Assembly (NCBI GenBank): GCA_024195265.1
Contig: JAJLRJ010000006.1
Location: 15,340,139-15,404,138 of the forward strand
Length of the DNA stretch: 64,000 nt
Direction of reading: 5' to 3'
Origin: Dendrophyllia cribrosa
Taxonomy: Eukaryota; Cnidaria; Anthozoa; Scleractinia; Dendrophylliidae
The position numbers and the translations under genes were made by a program. The notes beneath the pieces are model-generated. The model made no database searches and was not told the DNA's origin. It saw nothing but the letters and a program-made list of their open reading frames with translations. Positions 56,013 through 64,000 of this stretch are shown here, piece after piece (the first letter of the stretch is position 1; each line of letters opens with the position of its first letter).

Positions 56013-56852
56013 ATGGCGACGTATGAGGACAACATTAAAGCTGTGGGGACAAAGTTAGCGATGCTGGAATTTACAGACAACGAGACAGAAAGTGTTATTG
56101 CGAAAGGACATCTACTATCGCTAGAAAGGCAGCGCAAAATCTTAGAGAAGAAACTCGAAGAAGTCCACAACTTAAAGGTGAAAATCCAAGAAGCTAAACT
56201 AGAACGCGGTGAGAAAGCAGAGGATGTAAAAGCTTGGAGCGAAGATATTGAAGGCAAATGAGTGAAATTTGAGTAATCGGTAAACAACGTGGAAAAGATT
56301 ACAAAGGAGATCAAGCGCAAAGAGATGGAAGAGGAAAAGCAAGCTGAACTAAATTTCGCTGCCCAGATAAAGGAAAAGTAATTCGAAAAAGAGTTGAGAT
56401 TTGAAGAAGAGAAGTACAAGAAGAAGATACAGTTAGAGAAGAAGCTAGAAGAAAATCTAAAAGGAACGACGTCACATAAAGCGGCGAACACAAAGCTTCC
56501 GAAACTTGTCATAACAAAATTTAATGGCACGCACATCGACTGGTTTAGATTTTGGAACCAATTCGAGGCAGAGATAGACACTGCTCAAATACCGGCAGTA
56601 ACCAAATTTTCTTACCTCGAGGAATTGCTCGAAAAGAAGGTTCGCCTAAATGTCAATGGTCTCCCTTTCAGCTCAGAAGGTTACGAAAGAGCGAAAAACA
56701 TTTTGAAAACAAAATATGGGAAAACAAGTGAGATTATCAATGCATACGTGCAGGCGATTTTGGCATTACCTCACATCCCTGGAAGTCAGCCAGCAAGATA
56801 CACGATTTTTACGAAAAGCTGTTATCAAATGTGCAAGCGTTGGAAACCTTAG
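56013..56852 (+). pseudogene. BEL gag, interrupted
   Basis: Starts MATYEDNIKAVGTKL at 56013 and gives a charged coiled-coil region, then stops (TGA at 56259 and further stops to 56380). The same frame reopens at 56394 with LPKLVITKFNGTHIDWFRFW, the DUF1759-type capsid region of BEL/Pao and related elements, and ends at 56852. Confidence 0.8.
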
Positions 56853-56884
56853 GAAAGCTAAAAGAGATCTCCGGGTACGTATGA

Positions 56885-57298
56885 ATGACAATTGATAAAT
56901 TGGAAGGCATTAGAGGAGACCTGGTGAGAACCGACAATGATTGGCAGGAATGGGAATTTCCTCAACTGGTCTTGGCCCTCAGAAAGTGGACAGAAAGAAA
57001 CCCCCAGGAGCAGGACGACAGAGCCGTGGAAAAGCCTCCTTTAGGAGTCCAGCCATTTAAGAAATCGAAAACCTTCCAGGGCAAGCAGCAAGAAACGAAG
57101 TCCAAACCGTGCGTTTATTGTGAAGAGAGCGGACACAGACCTAGCAATTGCGGCAAGGTTGCTTCTGTGGCGGAGCGAAAGAAAGTACTAATTGAGAAAC
57201 AGCTGTGCTTCAACTGTGCTGGTACCAAGCACAAGGCTTTCGAATGTCGCAGTGGGTTGCCTATTCTGCAAACGAAGACATCATTCGTCAATTTGTGA
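56885..57298 (+). pseudogene. BEL nucleocapsid zinc motifs
   Basis: In a shifted frame, CVYCEESGHRPSNC and CFNCAGTKHKAFEC are two CCHC zinc knuckles for binding RNA. A frameshift separates it from the capsid part, and a second from the protease. Confidence 0.8.
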
Positions 57299-57299
57299 C

Positions 57300-57479
57300 A
57301 GGGGATCAACAGAACACATGCTAGTAGCGACTGGAGATACAACAGTTACTTACCCAGTGGTAGTGATGAATGTCGAAGGAATCAAGTGCCGGGCGCTGCT
57401 GGATACCGGAGCTGGTAGTTCCTATGCTTCCTCCGCACTACTCGAACACCTACAAAAACGACCTATCTGCAGAGAGTGA
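57300..57479 (+). pseudogene. BEL aspartic protease
   Basis: CRALLDTGAGSSYASSALLE holds the catalytic DTG motif in the DUF1758/pepsin-like protease of BEL polyproteins. It ends at a TGA that lies in the same frame as the reverse transcriptase beginning at 57492. Confidence 0.8.
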
Positions 57480-57491
57480 CGGCGAATTGAG

Positions 57492-59040
57492 ATGATGATG
57501 CAGTCAACAAACCAGGTGATTGAGCTTCACAAGCTGAAGATCAGCAATGTGGATGGGCGTTTTCACCTTGAGACGGAAGTTACAAAGGTAAACCGTAGCC
57601 AGCTCCTTTCCCTAGGAAATCCCAAGTATAAAGAGAAAATTGCAAGATTTCCCCATCTGCAAGGTATCATCATGGACGATACAGACGAGCAGGCAGAACT
57701 CCCGATACATCTAATACTTGGAGCCAGCGAATATGCGCGAGTGAAAGTAAACAACATGCCACGAATCCGTAAACTGGGGGAGCCAATAGCGGAGCTAACT
57801 CGTTTTGGATGGACAATGATGTCCCCTGGGAAAGAAGTAGACTTGACCAACATGTTCTTGACACAGACGTCCTCTTGTGATTACGAAAACCTCTGCAGAC
57901 TTGATGTGTTAGGCCTAGAAGATACAAACGTGGGAGACCAAGGAATCGTTTATCAAGAATTCAAAGAGCAGTTGAAGAGAAGTCCAGAAGGGTGGCACAA
58001 AGTTGGTTTACCTTGGAAGGGCAATCATCCTCCTTTACTCAACAACGAAGCAGGAAGTTTAAAGAGACTGAATGCACTCACTAAGAGATTGGAAAAACAA
58101 CCGAGGATGCTTGCACGGTATGATTCCGTGATTCAGGATCAGCTAGCCCAAGGTATCGTGGAGCGTGTGAAAACTGAAGCTAAAGAGAGAGAATTTTACA
58201 TACCGCACAAACCAATCATTCGGGAAACAGCTGAAAGTACCAAGTTACGCATTGTCTATGATGCATCTGCAAGAGCAAGTGATAAGACCCCATCCTTGAA
58301 TGAATGCCTCGAGATCGGACCACCAACTCAAAACCAGCTATGGAGTGTCCTGGTGAGAAACCGTTTCCATCCCGTAGCTATCTCAGGTGATCTAAAGCAA
58401 GCATTTCTCCAAGTTCGAATCTGGGAACCAGACAGAGATGTGATGCGGTTTCATTGGTACAAGGATCTGAAGACTAAAGAGATTGAGGGGTTACGTTTCA
58501 CACGAGCTCTCTTTGGCTTGGTGCCCGCGTCTCCCTTCTTGCTAGGGGGGGTCTTACGGGAACATCTCGAACTCTGTCGGGAACGGTTTCCAGCAGAAGT
58601 TGAAGAAATCCTCCGAAGTCTTTACGTCGACGACCTTATTACTGGTGGACCGACCGTTCGAGAGACACAGCACTTGAAAGAATCTGCGCAGACAATCTTC
58701 AGCTTTAGAGACAGATACGTTGCAAGAAGAAAGAAGTTCAGAACAAGAATCGAGCTATGCCAAACAACAACTGGGAGTGAAGCCAGGCGAGACAAAGCTA
58801 TTAGGAATGCCGTGGGACAAAGAAAAGGATACGATCGCCGTTATCTTCCCCACACAACCGTTAGAGCCCACTAAGAGAAAGCTTCTGGGAAGTCTAGCCA
58901 GAATTTACGACCTACGTGGTGTCGTTTCTCCTACCATATTGGCGGGCAAAGTGCTGTACAGAGAAGTATGCGACAGTCGTCTTGCCTGGGACAAGGCGTT
59001 ATTTGGCGTAGCGTTAGACAAGTGGAATGCTTGGCATTGA
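57492..59040 (+). pseudogene. BEL reverse transcriptase
   Basis: 460 codons with TKLRIVYDASARA, AISGDLKQAFLQV, RFTRALFGLVPASPF and the catalytic YVDD (LYVDDLITGG). The frame is lost near 58730-58870 and continues in another with KLLGMPWDKEKD and YDLRGVVSPTILAGK, the connection region of BEL polymerases. Confidence 0.85.
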
Positions 59041-59620
59041 TCTACATGGATTTGGAGACACTAGCAATAAAGGGGTGGCATCGGCAGTGTTCGCAGTTGT
59101 ACGTCAAGCACAAGGTACTCAGCAAAGCCTTGTCACAGCTAAATCACGTCTAGCTAAGCAGGGACTAACTATTCCCAGACAGGAATTAGTATCCGCTCAT
59201 ATGACAGCAAACCTCATCAGCAACGTGAAAGAAGCCTTGACAGGATTCCCAGTCGAAGGTGTCTACGGTTGGTAGGATAGTAGCGTCGCGCTTCACTGGA
59301 TTAAGGGAAATGGTGATTACAGGCAGTTCATGGCAAACAGAGTCAAGAAAATCCAGCAGCACAGCTTCATCCAATGGAGACATGTCCGCTCAGATCAGAA
59401 CCCAGCTGACCTTGGTAGCAGAGGAGGGCATGTAGACGAATCTGCCAAGTTGTGGTGGGAAGGTCCTGCATGGCTCGCTGAACCAGGAAGCTGGCCACCA
59501 GACATTGTCACCGCCGCTACAAGCGAAACTCAAGCGGAAGCTAAAGTGGTGAGAGAAGCCTTGTTTGTGACCAAGACAGAGGACGATGTGCTGAATGAAA
59601 CTCTGGAGAAGCACGGATAA
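59027..59620 (+). pseudogene. BEL RNase H region
   Basis: GFGDTSNKGVASAVFAVV resembles the first RNase H motif, followed by LTIPRQELVSAH. An in-frame TAG at 59273 interrupts before DSSVALHWI and QNPADLGSRGG, which belong to the same domain. Confidence 0.75.
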
Positions 59621-60623
59621 GCATGGCTACTGGAAAGCCATCGTAGCGTGGATAGCAAGGTTCCTGAGTAACTGTAAAGCAAAGGGTGCGAAGAAGAGGT
59701 CTGGCCCTTTAACTACTGAGGAGACGGAGACCCAAGTTGAAAGGTGGATTTACAGAGTAGAGTCGAGATTTGCCGCATTGGACAAGTATCAGAAAGACGG
59801 GCCTCGTCTTAACCTACAGAAGAATGAACAAGGGCTCTTCGAATGCCGAGGCCGCATTCAAGGTGACAATCTGGTCTACCTCCCTGATGATGATCTATTC
59901 TGCGAGAAATTGGTCACAAGTGCACACGAGAACACTCTCCACGGGGGAGTCAGTCTGACGATGGCTAAAGTTCGAGAAAAGTATTGGTTACCACGACTGA
60001 GACGACTAACCAAAAGGGTGATCAAAAGCTGCAACAGATGCAAAAGGTTTCAAGCGATAGCCTATGCACACCCACCAACAGATAACCTACCAAGGGACAG
60101 GACTGAAGGGTCTACACCATTTCAAGTGATCGGAGTCGATTACGCTGGACCAATCAAATACCGAACGAGAGGACGCAAAGAAGGAAAGGCGTACATCGTG
60201 CTCTTCGCCTCCAGCCTTACAAGGGGTCTATACCTAGAGTTGCTTCCGGACCTTACCACTGACGATTTCCTTGGAAGTTTGAAGTGCCTGATAGCCCGAA
60301 GAGGAAAACTCAACAAAATCTACTCAGATAATGGCAAGACTTTCGTTGCTGCAGCGAAGTGGTTGAAGCAGGTGGAGAAAGATGAGAAGTTCCAAGATTG
60401 GTTAGCCAGGCAAGGAATAAAATGGCAATTCAACTTAAGCAGAGCGCCCTGGTGGGGAGGCCAATTTGAAAGACTTGTTGGCCTTCTGAAGCAGTCCCTC
60501 TATAAGACCATTGGCAATGGAAATCTACAATGGAAAGAGGTTCAAGAGGTCATATTGGACGTCGAGATAGCTCTCAACATTCGCCCTCTTGGCTATATGG
60601 AGATGTTGAGCTACCCGTTCTAA
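59595..60623 (+). pseudogene. BEL integrase
   Basis: 342 codons: an H2C2 zinc-binding segment (LHGGVSLTMAKVREKYWLP, CNRCKRFQ), then the DDE core with FQVIGVDYAGPIKY, IYSDNGKTF and PWWGGQFERLVG. All three acidic residues are visible. The frame ends near 60600 by a frameshift into the next piece. Confidence 0.85.
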
Positions 60624-61018
60624 CCCCTAATTCTCTATTGTTCGGGCAGCCAAATATTCTCCTAGAAATGGATCCCATTGGGATAGAAGATGCCGACCTC
60701 AGAAAACGCGCAAGGCACCTTCTCAAGTGTAAAGAAGCCCTGGGGCGAAGATGGTCCCGAGAATATGTCAAGGCACTTCGAGAGCGACACAACATTATCC
60801 ATCAAACCAAGGAAATGAATATAAAAGCAAGAGAAGTGGTGCTCATGAAATCTGAAGAACGCAACCGGGGAAAATGGAAACTAGGAGTGGTGGATACCCC
60901 GATAGAAGGCAGGGATGGCGTTGTACGAGCTGTGTGGCTCAGATCCAGAATGTCATTTATCGAAAGACCCATTCAACACTTGTATCCTTTGGAATTGGCT
61001 TGTGATGTGTCGACTTAA
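60530..61018 (+). pseudogene. BEL polyprotein C-terminal domain (DUF5641-like)
   Basis: LTPNSLLFGQPN, RRWSREYVKALRERHN and GKWKLGVV mark the C-terminal domain that follows integrase in BEL/Pao proteins. It ends at TAA 61016-61018. Confidence 0.8.
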
Positions 61019-61239
61019 AGGGAGGCCATACCCCTGAATGTACAGGCCAAAGAATTCAGGCCAAGCAAACAAGCTGCAGTGGCTGCTCGAGAGCAGATGA
61101 GAGCTATTGCTAGCGCTGAAGACGACGAAGATTGATTTGACTTAATGAACATTTAATGAAACATTGTGTTTTGTTCGCTGATCTCTAGAAACATTCAGTT
61201 TATGTATTTGCCCATGTGCATAGTCAAATAGGGGGAGTG

Positions 61240-61482
61240 TGTGGAGAACTTAGGTGATTGTGTGACGCTTGCGTGACTAAAAGAACTTTGAGCAGATCTG
61301 TCAAGACCTGTCAACTGATAGCTGTTTAGTTTACTTTGTAATCATGTGTAATTTTAGACTTAGAAACCCTAGCGTGAGAAGAAAGGGTTGTTGTGTAATC
61401 ACTTGTGATCGGAGAGCATTAAACAGGATTGGGACAGTTCTCATGCGTCTGTTTTGTCGAGATCTTTAAGCTATTCACAACA
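61240..61482 (+). repeat. 3' LTR of the BEL element
   Basis: 243 bp, the fuller of the two LTR copies, followed by the ACGA target copy and the resumed host exon. Confidence 0.92.
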
Positions 61483-61765
61483 ACGAGATGAAGACGTTAT
61501 TTGATGCCGCTGCACTGATTAGAAAGTCTATCCGAAAGTGTAAGAAGTGGGTATTTACCGGCTCCCTTGATAACATCGCTGACGAAAATGTACCCATGGA
61601 ACTCTTCAGCTTTTTTAGGTGGGTAATGCAGGGCCCATTTGACTTGCTTTCGTTAGAGAAAAAGTCCAGTGAGGTACACAAGCGTGCAATGAGCCTTACT
61701 CAAAGTACCGTGGCCATGTGTCTATCAGATCGCCAGGTGAAGCACAAGAAGTCAGAAACTACTAG

Positions 61766-63705
61766 CAGGGCTTGAAATAACTATCGGGCAGGCGCCGGTC
61801 ACATTGTCCGGTCAAACACGTTTTTGCTCGGACAAGACCCGATTTTGGCCGGTCAAATTTAAACAATCTTAACCCATATTAATATTGACCCCATTTGTAA
61901 GTTATATATATCTGTTAACGGTTTTAGCAACGGCAACTCATAACAAGTCGGGTTGAAAGTAAAATTTGCAAGTTTTAGTTTTACTGCTCTTATGTCCTGT
62001 TACATTGTAGACGCAGTCACGCATTCGCGGCAGGTGGAATGCAAGATCCAACCGCATCGTTAAGGTTTAGTTAAAACTCGACAAAATCGCTTACAAAAAG
62101 TAACTACTTGATCATACAATATTACATTTTAGCAATTATCGCTTTGCTTCTACATGTACAACTGAGTACAAACGTTACGGGCACATAAATCATCATCATC
62201 ATACATAGTGATAACAGTTAAAATGTAAACAAACAGCAAGAAACGGCTAAATTTACTGTACTGTTCGGTTGAATTCACATCGCCATCCTGACTTCTGAGG
62301 ATTTTAAAATTTAGGAGCACTGCTTCTATTAATTGCACATCGCCATCCTGACTTCTGAGGATTTTAAAATTTAGGAGCACTGCTTCTATTAATTGCATGT
62401 TGTTTCTACGTATAAAATGCTAGCAGTTCACTATTTTTCTTCCGTTCAGAAGAATTGAAAGACATAATTCCGTTTTACACACAATGTCGAGCAAGTTGCA
62501 AACAGCAGAAAGCTTAGTAACCAAGCATCTGTTCAGGGTGTGCCGGAAGTGACGTACTAATTTGCTCTTTTTAATTTTTCAGCATGATTACGGAGGAGGC
62601 CTTTGCCTGGGCCGTTTGGGGTGGATCCAAATAGAGTTTTAAACTTTCTACAACTGATATGCACCTTGCTATATATTTACAAATATATCTCAACAACTGG
62701 TGACAACCGGATCTAGAAAATAAAAATATAAACCAGCGCGATATTTACATGTCATGATCACACTTGGCCAGAAAGTGTTCAAATGTGCAAAAAACAATAC
62801 GATAACAGTCGAATACGTTTACAATACATTTAACTGAAAACTATAAAATACTCTTTAAGCTTTTCGTGTTCTGATCTTCGTGACAATCCACCTATTAGTA
62901 TAAAATATTTGCTAAACATATAAAACAAATCAGTTCAACGGTTGCTGTTTAGTGTTATTTACATTTTCCATTTTCTGCGTTACACGCATATGTAACGCAA
63001 TGAAAATAATCGTATCCGAAATATTGATCTGCCGGTTGAAGTATTAACATCATGGGGCTTACAACACATAATTTATAGTTAAGATAGTAGTATTTTGATC
63101 CATAGTTTTCTTCATTTCAAACAGAAAGTAATAAATGTTGAGTAAACATTGTGAATTGGATGTTTAGTAACTTTATACCCGGGTTTATATCAACACGCAC
63201 AATATTTACAGACGCGGCGAAACAAAGACAAGCTAATTTACATCCCTTTTGCTATATTTACAATCACTTTGTACTCTCAAAGTTACAGTTGTGGAGTTTT
63301 ATTAGAGCAAGAGGGTGGCCTGATTAGTTAGACTCTAGGGTTTTTAGCTTCTAGCTCGCTTTTGTTTGCACCAGATGTTTATACGCGGGTTATTCTCAGC
63401 ACAGCGGGGCATGCGAGCGCACTTTCTTTACACTTACAGCAGCAGCTGATTTCCGGTCGCGACTTGGTGACAACTGAAAAATTTTGCAACTAATGAACTA
63501 TCACAGATAATTTTTCAAGCTTTATACAGTTGTACATTCTCTTTATTTTTCAGGAGCAGTAATTTTCATCATGAATATCAATGCCTCATTTTTTTTTCAA
63601 AACGCAAATGACCGGACAACATGTCCGGTAATCCAAGAATTTGTCCGGTCATTGCTCGTTTTTGACCGGACATTGTCCGTTGACCGGCCGTTATTTCAAG
63701 CCCTG
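61766..63705. mobile_element. 1.94-kb non-autonomous DNA transposon, CAGGGCTTGAAATAAC ends
   Basis: CAGGGCTTGAAATAAC at 61766 and GTTATTTCAAGCCCTG ending 63705 are inverse copies, with ACTAG directly outside both (61761-61765 and 63706-63710). Subterminal GACCGGACA / TGTCCGGTCA motifs repeat at both ends. The interior is AT-rich without transposase. The CAGGG terminus recalls hAT elements, but a 5-bp duplication does not fit hAT (8 bp). Confidence 0.85.
62276..62395. repeat. Exact 60-bp tandem duplication inside the CAGGG element
   Basis: The 60-bp unit beginning CACATCGCCATCCTGACTTC is present twice head to tail without a change. Confidence 0.95.
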
Positions 63706-64000
63706 ACTAGGATGTCAGCTGAGATGCCTCAACAACTGGCTATAGGGACTTGCTGTCCATCAAGCTGTGCACAACAAAGAGTTAATCAGCTTACTCCACG
63801 GGTTTGGAATGTCAGTAGATTACAACCGAGTGCTAAGATCTAGTAGAATCCCAGATCGAATCAAATGTCCTTCAACGAATGGAGCAGAATGCATATGATA
63901 GTCTATCTCCATCCAGACATCGTAAAGGGACGGCATGTGGTATTTGCGATTGATAATGTCGACTTCGCCAAGATACTCCCGATGGCAAGCGTACGTTCCA

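Larger units (their letters stand above)
55765..61482 (+). mobile_element. BEL/Pao LTR retrotransposon, decayed
   Basis: LTRs at 55765-55951 and 61240-61482 (TGTGGAGAACTTAGG to CAC[A/G]ACA) with a 4-bp target ACGA (55761-55764 and 61483-61486). The 5' LTR lacks about 56 bp present in the 3' LTR. A purine tract AATAGGGGGAGTG precedes the 3' LTR. The coding order is gag, zinc motifs, protease, reverse transcriptase, RNase H, integrase, broken by several stops and frameshifts. Confidence 0.93.
55660..64000 (+). pseudogene. Unrecognised protein-coding exon split by two transposons
   Basis: Three pieces, 55660-55764, 61483-61765 and 63706-64000, join at exact target-site duplications (ACGA and ACTAG) into one reading frame at both joins. 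The middle piece encodes MKTLFDAAALIRKSIRK, FTGSLDN, PMELFSFFRWVMQGP and SSEVHKRAMSLTQSTVAM. The last piece has LLHGFGMSVDYN, DIVKGRH and FAIDNVDFA in three different frames because of frameshifts near 63748, 63853 and 63910. I believe it is a multi-copy cnidarian gene family of unknown role, but cannot name it. With two insertions and several frameshifts this copy is dead. Confidence 0.65.

Overview
The window looks like an animal nuclear genome, most likely a cnidarian and probably a stony coral. It is AT-rich, has GT-AG introns and is crowded with small inverted-repeat transposons. It carries two kinds of animal gene, a SID-1-family RNA transporter (SIDT) and two NPC2 cholesterol-binding proteins, beside LINE, Ty3/gypsy, BEL/Pao, PIF/Harbinger and hammerhead-bearing elements of the kinds abundant in coral genomes. 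The species call is inference; no marker gene fixes it.

Layout. 1-2377 (minus): a SIDT gene that reads open for 792 codons without an intron and runs off the left edge. 2.5-15 kb: intergenic DNA packed with MITEs (short non-autonomous DNA transposons), a Myb/SANT-coding transposon, a dead Harbinger fragment, and two units that each hold a well-formed minimal type I hammerhead ribozyme (7331-7374 and 10137-10181). 15.07-20.12 kb: a 5-kb element with near-identical 1-kb inverted arms, bordered by TTAA on both sides. 20.2-27.5 kb: a tandem segmental duplication around a small two-helix membrane-protein ORF; one copy was split by an L1/Tx1-like LINE, and that LINE was itself split by a 282-bp TA-flanked MITE. 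28.5-29.2 kb: a tandem array of about 108-bp units.

30.73-34.63 kb: a complete four-exon NPC2 gene (151 aa). 37.08-45.34 kb: a tandem paralogue with the same intron positions and phases, but its fourth exon is not found in the window. Both genes have introns filled with MITEs. The two NPC2 copies would act in the lysosome lumen in sterol transfer; SIDT is a membrane protein, and nothing in the sequence links the two functions.

46.8-64 kb is almost all transposons: a Harbinger derivative, a foldback element hosting a young gypsy element with identical 99-bp LTRs, and a decayed BEL/Pao element. The BEL element and a 1.94-kb DNA transposon both sit inside one exon of an unrecognised protein gene, now a pseudogene. 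Exact target-site duplications let several nested insertions be ordered in time.
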